Part shown: positions 45,554 through 57,540 of the stretch, in pieces | Layout: each line of letters opens with the position of its first letter | Position numbering within the stretch: the stretch's first letter is position 1 | Assembly (NCBI RefSeq): GCF_009905375.1 | Contig: NC_133657.1 | Coordinates: forward strand, 42,341,853 to 42,405,852 | Origin: Apium graveolens | Lineage: Eukaryota; Streptophyta; Magnoliopsida; Apiales; Apiaceae | Length of the DNA: 64,000 bases | Direction of reading: 5' to 3' | Notes under the pieces: generated by a model | What the model was told of the DNA's origin: nothing | The model's input: the letters and a program-made list of their open reading frames with translations, nothing else | Database searches by the model: none | Position numbers and translations under genes: made by a program

Positions 45554-48291
45554 TCAGTTGTCTTCTCTTCTGACTTCACCTTCTTCTAAATCTTGAAGCA
45601 ACTCCTTGTCAAAGACATGATCCTTTTCTGAAGTGAAGCTTGCTGGTCTGACTGGTTGAACTCCAACTGACTTCAGCTTATTCTTGAACTGATTGTACCT
45701 TTTAATATTCTTTTCACAATAAGCTTGAATCAAATCAGCAGCTTGAGTCTTCAACATGGATGAGTATCCAGCAGTTCTTAAATGATGTTCCATCCAGACC
45801 AGATGCTTAGCTGAGTAGTCTTTAAGAGATTGTACATCTAGCTGACAGATTTGAAGACAATCAGACTTAAAGAATCTCACCTGATGAGGATTGTTGACCA
45901 CTTGAGGACTAGCCCAGCTGGCAAACTCTTTAAGCCTTTCTCGAAGAACTTCATTCAATTCTGAGATTCTTTTTACTTTGTTGAGAAGAACCCAAATCTC
46001 TGAAAAAGAACGATTCTCAAACAGATGAAGTGACACCTTGAAAGATCCTTCACTCTGAAAATATACAAAAATGCTCATCTCATTTAGGGATCTGTCAAAA
46101 GCAGCTGTGATCCTTGAGACTTCAGTCTTGATAGCATTCATGTACATGTCATTGTTAGGATTTGAGATTTTCAGCTTGTCAAGAAGATGTAGGAACTGCC
46201 TATCATTGTTAGTGCTCAGCTGAGGCATATCAAGTACTCTCCTAGCTTCATCCCATTTTTCACCAATCTTCAGTCTGACATCTCTTCTCCTTTCTTGAGC
46301 CTTAATGTCATGAAGACGTTGCTTTTGAAGAGTTTCTGTTCTTTGTATGTCTTTCTTCATGTCAATGATCTGGGAGACCTTTTTGAGTTCAGCTTCTTTT
46401 CTTTTCATCTCTGACTGCTGCTGCTGAAACTCTTTCTCAAAGATAGGATCCACTGTAGCTTCCTCTTCCCATTCTCCAAAATCACTTTCCTCTTCAGCTT
46501 CAAATAAACCATCTTTATCTTCCAAGACTGGTTCAGTGGGAATGTCAAAAATATCAAAGTCATCCTGTTCTCCACTGTAATAGACATCATCAGCCTTTCT
46601 TTTGTCTCCAGCAGAGGTATCTTTTTCTTTTCCCTTTCCACTACTCCCTTTCTTCTCCCCCTTAGTTGAGGGATCCTCTACTGACTTTCCTTTAGAACCT
46701 CCATGACCTCCATCACCTCCAGAGCCTGAGCCTTCACCAGACGGCCCTTCAAAGTAAGTTCTTTATTCTTCATTAGGGCAGTGAGAATTCTTGATCATGA
46801 AATACAAGTGTTTCATTCCTTCATTAAGATGTTCCATGCCTGTTTCTATCTTTAGAAATCTGGAGGAGTCCAGTGCATGATTCATTTTAACCAGGTCTTC
46901 AAGAGAAGTCATTCTTATATATAGAGAGCATAAGTTAGAAATGTCATCAGCTGATAAAGTTGGAGTTTCCTGAATGGAATTGAGCTTTGGTATGACAGTG
47001 GTCTTGAGATCTGAGATATCATTCCTGATGTGTGCCAGCTGATTGTTGATAGAGGTGGAAGAAGAAGACCGTTCAACCACTTGTGCTTTGAATGATTTAG
47101 CTTCAGCTTGGCTTTTAGCAAGTTCTTCTTTTAAAGCAGCAATTTGAGCTAACAGGTTTTTAGTGTCTGTGTCTGTGTGTGCTCTCACCTGAATTTCACT
47201 CGTGTTTGGTTCACTCACCTCACGTGCTTGTGTTTCTCTCAATATAATTGCTCGTGAGGAGTCTTCCTGTTGCTGTTCTTCTGTACCTGCAATTAAAATC
47301 ACCCTAGCCTCTTCAAGAGAGGTCAGTGGTGGTGCAATGGGAATTCGCGAGTCCCGATCCTCAGTCAAACCTATCATTTCATGTGAAATAGATGTCTGAA
47401 TTGCTTCAGGGTTAGATTGACCGAGTTGCCCTCCACTTTCTCCAGATAAATCTGCGAGTGGAGAATCCCGTGAGGGAGCCAGAGGTATTTGATCTGGGAG
47501 GGGAGAAAATGACTCTATTAAAGGTGGCTGAGAGTCAGATTTTCCCTCAGAAGCATGTGACTGCTCTTCTGCCGTAACTATGGCAGGCACTGTAACAGAC
47601 TTTATGTGCACTCCTCGTTCCGTGTCCTGAGTATCATCTACTGGCGTGAGAAGATGATCTGCTATAAGCATGAGAAAACGAGCATAGTACACGAGACCCT
47701 ACGATTTGTAGAATGATCACGTAAAGCAGTAGTGAGACGTCTCAAGAGAATGGGAAAAAGTAGTTTGCCAAAATTGATCCTTTGATTGAAAACAATCGCA
47801 AGACCAATATACTGCAGAGTGGAAGTGATGTTGTGAAAGTTGGATTTAGTGCAGTTGGCAAACACTTTAGAAAGTGTATCGAAGAAAATGTCCCATTCAA
47901 ACACCAAATTGGATTTTGAAAGTTTGGTTAAATTGATCACCCCCTGATAGTGAATAGCATGGAAAAAGTTTGTGATATCATTTTCAGAGGGCAAATTACA
48001 GAAATTGTCCATAGGAAAATTTAAAGCTTGATTGACGACTGTTTCATCAACCACATACTGTGTGTTTGCCACGGTGAATGAAAAAGATTTTGAATCATCG
48101 GCCACAGTAGAGGTTGTGCAAATCAGTCTAAGCAGATCGACATTTAAAATCATATTTGATTTAATAGCAGAGCTAACAATCGAATGGTCATTTAAAAATC
48201 TAATCCATGGCTTAAATTTTTCCACATCACATTTTTCTGGATTAAAATAACCAACCTAATTATGCGCGACAATTTGGAAATTGAGAGCCAT
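45554..48291 (-). pseudogene. SIRE-like ORF2 (long second ORF after pol, function unknown)
   Basis: ATG at 48291 (MALNFQIVAHN), stop-to-stop reading of about 910 codons with three lesions: TAG after IVAHN, a one-base frameshift near 47690 and TAA at 46763. The N-terminal part (VEKFKPWIRFLNDHSIVSS, DETVVNQALNFPMDNFCNLP) is globular. The middle is S/T/E-rich with a coiled coil (LLAQIAALKEELAKSQAEAK), then a G/S-rich linker (GEGSGSGGDGGHGG). The last 320 residues are helical and charged (QQQQSEMKRKEAELKKVSQI). SIRE elements are known for an ORF here, sometimes called envelope-like; I see no signal peptide, transmembrane segment or glycosylation-rich domain, so an envelope role is not supported. 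Confidence 0.8.
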
Positions 48292-49518
48292 TTAAAATAA
48301 TAATAAGACACACACTTTCAGAATTTTAAGAATAATATTAAGAAAATTCGAATTAATTAAATTAATTTAATAATTCGAATTAAATTAATTATAATCGAAA
48401 AATTTAGACAGAAATGTATCTCGTTAAAATTCTTAACTCACAAACGCAGATTTGAAAAGCCAAAGACACAAAACAGAAATTAAAATTAAAAATACCCAAA
48501 ATCAACAAACACAAATTGATTTTTTTTAACAAAAATTCAACAGCACTTCTGTATGTATATACTTGTATATATATATCACAGTAGTGATGATTTTTGTATG
48601 CTGAGTAAAAACTCGAGCAAGGAAGACAAGGAAGCAGTTGAGTTTGATTCGAATATGTGAGAGAGAAGAGAGAAAAAACTGAAAGACTGTTGAATTTTTT
48701 TAACAAAAACAAAAGAACTGAACTGATGAAAATTAAAACACACACAAAAATGATTAAGTAGTATAACTGGTATGACAATCGGATTGTCATACCGATTGTC
48801 ATACCGATTGTCACACCAGCTTAAAGACAGAAAAATAATTGAAATAAAATTAATAAACACTAAATATATATAATTGGTATGACAATCTGATAGTCATACC
48901 GATTGTCATACCAGTATAAAATAAAAGAAAAATATATATATATAAGTTTTATAACTGGCAAGACAATTGATAGTCATACCGATTGTCTTGCCAGTATAAA
49001 ACTATACTGATAACCAAAATAACACAATTATATACTGAAATGACTTTTAGCAAGACAATTTCAATTGTCTTGCCAATTGTCATTCTGGAAATAAAACAAT
49101 TATAAACATAATTAGTATTAACATATTTATATATATATGTACTGAAATGATTTTCAGCAAGATAATTTTAATTGTCTTGCCGATTGTCATTCCAGTAGAA
49201 AGACAATTATATACTTACAGAAAATATTTATAAAAACAAAGACAATATTTCAGAATTAATTATTTTTATTCCAAAAATAGATTTCTGTTGAATTTTAGCA
49301 AATAAAATTCATAGAAAAATATTTTTAGAGAAAATAAAATATTCTGAGATATTTGAAGTTAACAAGTAGAGTAAATAAAACAGATAAGATAATATAAATT
49401 ACATAGAATTAAGCAAGAAATATGATAAAATGATAAAATAAATTTGCAAATGAATTTTTCATTTATGAAAAATTCATTTGTAAATTCATTCAAGAACAGA
49501 TCTCAGATATTAACTAGA
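48292..49518 (-). other. pol-ORF2 spacer of SIRE-like element with hairpin array
   Basis: AT-rich, no coding signal (hydrophobic minus-strand frames at 48404-48860 are by-products of repeats). Contains five hairpins and TATATATA runs near 48564, 48938 and 49130. Confidence 0.65.
48767..49195. repeat. array of five CTGG...CCAG hairpins
   Basis: Units at 48767-48819, 48874-48914, 48955-48994, 49048-49087 and 49155-49195. Unit 1 reads CTGGTATGACAATCGG then ATTGTCATACCGATTGTCAT and ACCAG; unit 3 CTGGCAAGACAATTGATAGT then CATACCGATTGTCTTGCCAG. Each folds on itself through GACAAT/ATTGTC. Spacers are AT-rich and unlike each other. Confidence 0.8.
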
Positions 49519-51159
49519 TTAATCACTAAAACTATTCAACATACCCAATTTACCAACTAATCTGGTAAATGTGGATTCATCAAGTGGTTTAGTGAAAATA
49601 TCTGCTATTTGTTCCTCTGTTGGAACAAAAAATAGTTCAACAGTTCCATTCATGACGTGCTCTCTAATAAAATGATACTTGATGTCAATGTGATTTGTCC
49701 TCGAGTGCTGCACAGGGTTGTTGGTGATGGCTATTGCACTTGTATTGTCACATAAAATAGGAATTTTGTTCAATACAGAGCCATAGTCTCGTAGCTGGTT
49801 CCTAATCCACAAGATCTGAGCACAGCAGCTTCCAGCAGCAATATATTCAGCCTTGACCGTTGAGTTGGAAACTGTTTGTTGTTTCTTGCTGTACCATGAG
49901 ACTAGCCTGCTACCTAGGAATTGACAACTCCCTGAGGTGCTTTTCCTATCAACAACACTTCCTGCGTAATCTGAATCTGTATATCCAACAAGGTTAAAAC
50001 CAGATTCTTTAGGGTACCAAATACCTAGATTTGGTGTTCCCTTAAGATATCTTAAGATTCGTTTAACAGCAACGAGATGAATATCTCTAGGATCCGCTTG
50101 GAACCTTGCACATAAGCATGTAGCATATATAATATCTGGTCTACTTGCAGTAAGATAGAGTAACGAGCCAATCATACCTCTGTAGCTTGTGACATCTACC
50201 TTAATGGAGTTTTCACATGGTCCAAGCTTGACAGCTATAGTTGATGGAGTCTTTGCTGATGCAGAATCCTCTAGATTGTACTTTTTGAGGAGTTCCTTGA
50301 GATACTTGGATTGATAAATAAATGTTCCATCTAACCTTTGATTTACTTGTAATCCAAGAAAGAACTTCAGCTCTCCCATCATGCTCATTTCAAACTTGCT
50401 GTGCATTAACTTAGCAAATCTCTTACAGAGATTATCATTAGTAGACCCAAATATTATATCATCCACATAGACTTGGACTAATATAGTATCATTCTTATGT
50501 TTTTTAGAAAAGAGAGTTTTGTCTATGACACCTCTAATAAAGCTATTTTCAATAAGAAATTCAGAGAGAGTGTCATACCATTTTCTTAGAGACTGTTTGA
50601 GTCCATAGATAGCCTTGAAAAGAACGAAGACAAAATCCAAATGATCTGGATCTTCAAAACCATGAGGTTGCTCTACATATACCTCTTCATCCAGCTTTCC
50701 ATTCAGAAAGGCGCTCTTGACATCCATTTGATAAACTTTAAAGTTTGAGAATGCTGCGAATGCCAGAAATATCCTGATGGCCTCAAGTCTAGCCACTGGA
50801 GCATAGGTTTCATCATAATCAATGCCTTCAGCTTGAGAATACCCTTTTGCTACCAGTCTTGCCTTGTTTCTTGTAATCACACCATCTTCATCTAGTTTAT
50901 TCCTGAATACCCACCTAGTACCAACAGCTTTCTTGTGTGTAGGTCTAGGTACCAGTTTCCAGACTTGTTGACTTTCAAACTGATTGAGCTCATCTTGCAT
51001 AGCAATCACCCAATCTGGATCAGTCAGTGCTTCCTCAATCTTCTTAGGTTCCATCTCAGAAAGAAATCCTGAGAACAGACACGCATTTTGAGTAGCACGT
51101 CTAGTTCTGACTCCAACATCTGGATCACCAATAATCAACTCAAAAGGATGAGCTTTATT
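49519..51159 (-). pseudogene. SIRE-like reverse transcriptase and RNase H
   Basis: A single open frame of 539 codons: [40 protein letters not shown], catalytic [10 protein letters not shown] (about residue 230), [11 protein letters not shown], RNase H motifs [20 protein letters not shown] and CDNTSAI, and the usual end [14 protein letters not shown]. All catalytic residues are visible. The frame is joined to integrase except for one TAG at 51160-51162. YVDD and the order AP-INT-RT-RNase H are diagnostic of copia. Confidence 0.9.
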
Positions 51160-52215
51160 CTAGACAGTCTGTCTTGGAAGATTTGATCTTGATGATTCGC
51201 CTTGAAATTCATTGGGATGTTGTGTCCTACTAGATGATCCTTCAGCATCTCCCCCTGAGTTGTTGCCATGTTGACTTGAAGATTCTCCGTCAGTAGCAGT
51301 GGTATCTCCATTGTTGCCAAAGTTTCCATCACTATTACCATGAGTATCATCATGATTAACAGGTTCTTCACCAGCAACAACCTCAGGTTCTTGACCATGT
51401 TCTGATTCTGAATCTGACATATCATCAAACTTCAGTTTCTCAGAAGGATCTTCAGTTTGGATACTAGGGAGTTTAGTGTCATCAAATGTAACATTGACAC
51501 TTTCAGTTACTTTGTGTTGATCAATGATATACACTCTGTATGATCTTCTTCCATATCCAACAAAAATACCCTCATATGCCTTTGCCTCGAATTTACCACG
51601 ACGATCATCTCCATCCTTGAGCACGAAGCATCTGGCACCAAATACATGAAAGTATTTGATAGAAGGTTTCTGTTCATTCAAAATCTCATAAGGAGTTTTC
51701 ATGAAGTCTTTGTTGATTAGAGTTCGATTCTGAGTATAACATGCAGTATTGACAGCTTCAGCCCAAAAGTACATTGGAAGACCTGATTCACTTAACATCG
51801 TTCTTGCAGCTTCATTCAATGTACGATTCTTCCTTTCTACCACTCCATTTTGCTGAGGGGTTCTAGGAGCTGAAAATTGTCTGGTAATCCCTTTGTCTGT
51901 ACAGAATCCATTGAGAAGTGAATTCTTGAATTCTGTTCCATTATCTGACCTTATTGCTCTAACAGGGACATTAGAATCTAACTCAATCATCTTGATATGA
52001 TCAATCACAACTTGTGGTGTTTCATCCTTAGAGTGAAGAAATAAAACCCACGTATACTTGGAATAGTCATCAACTATCACAAGACAGTAACACTTCTTTG
52101 ACATCGAAAGGACATTAACTGGTCCAAATAAATCCATGTGCAATAATTGCAGAACACCAGTTATGGAAGATGTGTCAGTGCCTCTGTGACTTGCTTTCTT
52201 TGACTTTCCTTTCTA
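51160..52215 (-). pseudogene. SIRE-like integrase
   Basis: Triad complete: HMDLFGP (D4 of the frame from 52143), RSDNGTEF (D67), NGVVERKN (E103). Then LPMYFWAEAVNTACY and FHVFGARCFVLKD. The acidic, S/G/N-rich hinge (EHGQEPEVVAGEEP) leads towards RT. One TAG at 52213-52215 after GLCEAC, where relatives have CQKGK, separates it from the protease frame. Confidence 0.9.
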
Positions 52216-52986
52216 GCAAGCCTCACATAGTCCTTCTGGGGAGAATTCCAGCTGAGGCAGACCTCTGACCAATTCTCTTTTGATAAGAGAATTCATTGTT
52301 TTGAAATTGAGATGAGAAAGTCTCTTGTGCCATAGCCAACTCTCATCTGACGATGCCTTTGCATAGAAACAATTGATTTCAGGATTGCTTCCAGAGTTCA
52401 TGTCAGCTACGAACAGATTTCCTTTCCGGATTCCCATCAAGGAGGGTTTTTCACTTTTCTTGTGCAGAATCTGACACTTCAGCTTGTCGAATAAAATATT
52501 GTAGCCGTTGTCACAGAACTGACTAATGCTAAGCAGATTGTGTTCAAGTCCTTGCACAACATACACATTTTCAATGATAACATTTCCAGCTAGCAAACAT
52601 CCATATCCCTCCATTAAACCTTTGCTGTTATCTCCAAAGGTAACCACTGGGCCAGCTTTCTCAACCACATTTGATAACAGGGCTCTATCTCCGGTCATAT
52701 GTCTTGACGATCCGCTGTCAAGAATCCATACTACCGGTTGTACCTGTTTAATGCCCTGCAATACAAATGGATTAGACCTTCTTCGGAACCCAAGCTTGGC
52801 TGGGTCCGGCATATTTGTAAAATTGGCCTTTATCAGGCAAAACAACATTCTTAATTTTAATATTCTCAACTTTCTCAATGACTGGACATTTGACCTTGTG
52901 AACAGCCTTGACAAATTTCTGTTTAGGCTTAGGCACAAATGTCTCCTTTCTAGCTTTAGGAGGACTAGCAGTCTTAGACCTATCAT
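52213..52986 (-). pseudogene. SIRE-like protease and GAG-pre-integrase
   Basis: Protease active site WILDSGSSRHMTGD, then VVTFGDNSKGLMEGYG and LEHNLLSISQFCDNGY. GAG-pre-integrase follows (WLWHKRLSHLNFKTMNSLIK, EGLCEAC). This frame is shifted against gag near 52780-52800, which may be the natural gag-pol junction or a mutation. Apart from the TAG noted under integrase, it looks intact. Confidence 0.87.
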
Positions 52987-55045
52987 GCTTTCTATTATTC
53001 ACATGCTGACGAGGAGTAGTCTTATCATTAGAAACATGCTTACCATTAAAATAAGCATACATCAGATTAAAAGCACAAGACATACAATCAGGAACACCAC
53101 ATGCTTTATGAGAGGGATTAACAATAGGCAACTTATGCATGGTAGACATGGCATTTGTGTTATCCAACTCATGTGTGTCTGAGTTAGTCTCAGTTGCTTT
53201 CACAACCTTGACCGGAACTTTTGACACACTTGACTTGGAGACAGCTTTCTCATTAGCATTATCTTCAGCACGGATTTCTTCTTGAATAATAAATGAGGTC
53301 TCATCAAATGGTTCAGCAATTGATTCTTTATAGAGGGGTTCATCAACACCCTTAAGCACATGTGGTACTTCCCTGCCTTTAGCACAGACATGAGGAGGGG
53401 AGTTTATGCCTAATTTTCCAATAGCAGCATTGTAATCATAACCTATTCCAGATGTTTGATTAACAGCTTACTTATTGTAAAACTCTTTGGACTTCGAACA
53501 AGAATTAAAGTAAGCTTTAACCTTAGCCTCAAGACCGGTGATCTTGTCTTTGAGAATAGTTTTAAGTTGTCTATAACAGTCAACTCTATTCTCTAGAAAA
53601 GATACTTGTTCTTTTAATTTATCTTGATTAATGTGCACAAGTCTTAATTCATTGACCTCTTTCTCAAGGTCTTTGATTTGTTGATTTAACAATTCATTAT
53701 CACGACAAGCACAATCTAAGGAACCTCCTAGATGATAAACTAATTCAGCATCAGTAAATTTTACCTCTTTTCTTGACGATGAGGTGTTTGCATCACTAGC
53801 CATGAGAGCAAGATTCCCAACTTCTTCATCTTCACTGTCAGTATCATCCCAGCTTCTTCCCTTTGCCAGGTAAGCCCTTTCAGATTTACTCTTTTGATTA
53901 GAATCGTAAGAGTTCTTCCTAACTTGTTTTGGCTTCCTGCATTCTGTGGCAAAGTGTCCCAACTCATTGCAGTTGAAGCATCGAATGGAGCTTCGATCAA
54001 CCATCCATGTTTTATACCCACCACTGCTGGTGTTAGAGGATGAAGATCCACCTTTCTGGAATCTATTGTAGTTGGACTTGTACTTGAACTTGGGATTCCT
54101 TTTGAATCTGACATTTGAGAATCTCTTGACAATCAGGGCCATTGACTCATCCTCCAATTGCTCCAGTTCTTCCAAGGAATAAAAATCATCTCCTGATTGA
54201 TTTGTAGTAGGAGGATCAAATTCTGCTACTATCACATTTTCTTCAACCTTGGAAGACTGTACCATTCTTTCTGACTGTTGAGATTGTTGTTGATATTGTG
54301 GTTGTTGTTGTTGTTCATCAGCTACTAGAGCAGTTTACGTGCTGACCACTCTTCCTTTCCCGTAAACTTCCTTCTGCTGAATCTGCTCCAACTCATAAGT
54401 CTTTAACACATCATAGAGCCTTTCCAAAGAAATCTCACTCAGATCTCTTGCTTCTCTTATGGCAGTAATTCTATGTTCGAGATGAGTTGGCAGTGTTAAA
54501 AGGAACATTTTTTTGACCTCCCTGATGGAATAGTATTTACCATTAATGTTCAGGTTGTTGATCAATGCATTGTACCTCTCAAACACTTCAGTGATTCCTT
54601 CTCCTGGATTGGATTTAAAGTATTCATACTCAGAGGTTAGGATTTCTAACTTATTCTCCCTAACTTCCTCTGTGCCTTCATTAATAACCTCAATAGTTTC
54701 CCAGATATGTTTGGAATCTCTACAATTCATCACATGTCTATTCATCAAGGGATCAAGGGAATCTACTAAAATTAATTGAAGGCTAGCATCCAGGGAGGCT
54801 TCTTCTATTTCAGCAGGAGAGAAATCCTCAGGATCTTTCACATAAGTTCTAGCTTTGGTGATCACCACATCATTTTCTATTACCTCTGGTTCAATAACCA
54901 TTGGAATTTTTGGACCCTTCTTTAACACTTCCAGATATTTGGGATTAGCAACTTGTAAAAACATTAACATCTTCTTCTTCCACATAACATAATTTTCTTT
55001 ATCGAATAGTGTAATTTTAACGGTTCCAACTTTTTATGTAGTCAT
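52772..55045 (-). pseudogene. SIRE-like gag
   Basis: The likely start is ATG at 55045, whose fourth codon is TAA; the reading continues VKITLFDKENYVMWKKKMLM and AEIEEASLDASLQLILVDSL, the UBN2-type capsid core. Further stops are at 54335-54337 and 53468-53470, all in one frame. The zinc knuckle IRCFNCNELGHFATEC (C96, C99, H104, C109 of the frame from 54265) is intact. Downstream comes a coiled coil (NQQIKDLEKEVNELRLVHIN) and a long basic tail (VPKPKQKFVKAVHKVKCPVI), characteristic of long SIRE gags. Gag packages element RNA. Confidence 0.88.
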
Positions 55046-55129
55046 TATGAATTTTTTGAGTGAATAAAAAATTCAAGGAGTGAAAGAAACACAAAAGTCT
55101 AGGATCTTGATTTGTACGTTAATCAGAAG

Positions 55130-55141
55130 GCTCTGATACCA
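55130..55141 (-). other. primer binding site of SIRE-like element (tRNA-Met)
   Basis: TGGTATCAGAGC on the minus strand, two bases after the LTR end CTAACA. Confidence 0.88.
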
Positions 55142-55143
55142 AT

Positions 55144-56446
55144 TGTTAGGTCCCAATTTGTTTGTAGAAGGGGGGGTTGAATGCAAACAATACCGTTTAA
55201 TCGAATAAAATGCGGAATAAAAAGGTGAAACAAAATTCAAGTTAAATAAAACTTTTATTAAACTTGAAAGGTGTTACAACAACGGTATCTGTTACAAGGG
55301 ATTAATCTCAAATCAATTATTACAAATCTAGAATAAATTCGACATGAACTTTTTCTATTTTTGTAATGAAAAGATCAAATGCTAAATGCGATTTGAGATT
55401 AAGTTCTAGGGATTTTAATCCGCTAGATTGTTATACAAGAACAAGATAAATAATTCTAGTGGTTTGGATTTAACTTTACAATCTAGAATTTTGATCTTGA
55501 ATAAAGCAGATGAAAAATGAAATGATTTGCTTTTGTTTCTGCTGTGTTCTTGACTTGTGTGTTCTGTTTGATTGCTAGTTGAATGTCTTCTGCTTTCTGT
55601 TGTTTAAGTAAACAAAACAATCCAGTTGAATCAGCAAGACTTTTGGCAAGACAATCAAATGAACTGGCATGACAATCCATTTGAACTAGTAGGACATTCG
55701 GCGAGACTATCCTTTTGAACTAGCAAGACAATCCCAATAGCTAGCAAGACAATCAGAATGAACTAGCAAGACTTGCGGTATGACTATCAATTGTCATACC
55801 GATTGTCATAGTAGTTCAAATCAAATTGTCTTACTGAATTATTAATAGAATTTAATCTAATAAAAATTCTGAAAATCCTTAATATTAATTCTGAATTAAT
55901 TAATCAATTAATTCAATTAATCAATAAATTAATCTTTGCAGATATAATTTATTTTCTTAATTAAATTATATGACTTAATTAATTAATAGAGAATTAATAC
56001 TAATCTTGAGCAGCAACCATTCTTCTGAAAATCTTCTGAAAATCACTGTCAATTATGAATCAATTCCACCACTTCAATGTTGACACTCGATGTACTATCT
56101 GGTTCATGAGTGACTAACTTCCGTGACGTTTCTTCAAGCCTTGACCTTGATACTCTTGATTTTCTTCAGACTAAATCCTTGTAATTAATTGATACCCTGA
56201 CGAGATCTCTGTCACTTGATTAAATCCACAATCTTGATTTATATCACTGAGGCTTTATCAATTTCTTGAGCTTCTTCCAGTGAATTAAGTAATCAAGTCT
56301 GTAGATGAACAATGCTTCTTAATCCTTTGACATATGTTACTCTGTGAGATCTCTCTGACGATAGATCCACTATTTACTTATTACATTCTTATTTGAGTTG
56401 AGTTAAATCCTCGAATAAACAAATAGGTTATGACATATGCCTTTTA
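55144..56446 (-). mobile_element. 5' LTR of SIRE-like element
   Basis: Ends CCTAACA at 55144 next to the primer site. The outer end reads TAAAAGGCATATGTC, TG apparently changed to TA. Aligned with 43988-45291 by eye it has about 20 substitutions and two one-base indels. Confidence 0.87.
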
Positions 56447-56874
56447 TTATGCTCGAGTTTTAAAGGCAAATGACACCCCTTACCATGTACCAGTTGATAC
56501 GGCGACATTCCCAATGGAGTCTTGTATGTTGTTCTATACGTCCAAACAGCTTCATTCAGCTTTAAAGACCAATCCTTCCATGATGGACATACCACTTTCT
56601 CCAAAATGCGCTTGATCTCCCTGTTCGACACCTCAGCTTGACCATTCTTCTAAGGATGATAAGCAGTAGTAATGCGATGATTCACATTATACCTTTTCAT
56701 CATAGCAGTGAACTTGCGATTGTAAAAATGCGAACCCTCATCACTGATTATGACTCTTGAAGTTCCTAACCTTGTGAAGATTTGCTTGTGAAGAAAATTA
56801 AGCACCACTTGCGCATCATTTGTTGGCAACGCCTTAACTTCAACCCACTTTGACACATAATCAACTGTCAACAA
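56447..56874 (-). pseudogene. Athila-like integrase core (right body)
   Basis: VDYVSKWVEVKALPTNDAQV, second catalytic Asp in ISDEGSHF, a TAG after TAYHP, then the catalytic Glu in [18 protein letters not shown] (intact here, unlike the left body). It continues at 43987 downwards beyond the SIRE-like element. Confidence 0.84.
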
Positions 56875-57540
56875 AATAAACTACTGTTACAAGATGAGAC
56901 AAATGGCCCTATGAAGTCAATTCCCCAAACATCGAAGACCTCAACTTCAAGAAGCACATTAAGAGGCATCCCATCCTTTTTAGACATATTACCCACTCGT
57001 TGACATCGATCACATTTCAAAACAAACTGATGAGCATCTTTAAACACTGTTGTCCAAAAGAAACATACCTGAAGAACACGATTTGTTGTCTTTTCTCCAC
57101 CATAATGTCCTCCATAAGCCGTCAAGTGGCAATCTCACAAGATCCCCCCCCCCCGTTTCACTGTAAGGAATACATCTCCTGATGATTTGGTCAGCTCCTT
57201 GGAGAAAAAGAAATGGCTCATCCCACTTGTACCACTTCACATCATGAAGAAACTTCTTCCTTTGAGCAGGAGATAAGTCAGGAGGCATGATATTACTCAC
57301 CATATAGTTCATAATGTCTACAAACCATTGTTCTTCTTCTTGTACTCCAAACAGCTGCTCGTCGGGAAAAGACTCATTTATCAATGTCTTGTCCAATGAA
57401 GTGGCATTGGGATTCTTTAAACGCGAGAGATGATCAACAACTTAATTTTTAGTTCCTTCTTTGTCCTTGATCTCTAATTCAAATTCTTGGAGCAAAAGAA
57501 CCCATCAAATCAACCTAGGCTTCGAGTCCTTCTTTGAGAC
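56868..57540 (-). pseudogene. Athila-like integrase N-terminus and RNase H tail (right body)
   Basis: H2C2 segment GGHYGGEKTTNRVLQVCFFW and FVLKCDRCQR (complete, unlike the left body), first catalytic Asp VWGIDFIGPF, and a one-base deletion just after SSCN. A C run (CCCCCCCCC near 57147) shifts the frame at RCIPYSETGG. Confidence 0.8.

Larger units (their letters stand above)
43988..56446 (-). mobile_element. SIRE-like Ty1/copia element nested in Athila-like integrase
   Basis: Two LTRs of about 1.3 kb, tRNA-Met primer site, gag, pol, a long second ORF and a polypurine tract in standard SIRE order. Flanks show an imperfect duplication around TTAT (target reads GCTTTATGCTCGAG in the left Athila body at 31929). 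LTRs differ at about 20 positions plus two small indels. It is the best preserved element of the window but has stops in gag, pol and ORF2. Confidence 0.9.

Noticed and set aside
45554..48291. Calling SIRE-like ORF2 an envelope gene
   Set aside because: No signal peptide, transmembrane helix or cleavage site seen; only its position suggests envelope.
48404..48860. Membrane-protein-like minus-strand ORFs (MTIGMTIGMTIR...)
   Set aside because: The repeats come from the hairpin array and T-rich spacers; they lie outside ORF2 and have no family.
48767..49195. CRISPR array
   Set aside because: Eukaryotic retrotransposon context, repeats not identical and spacers AT-rich and uneven; it is a hairpin array.
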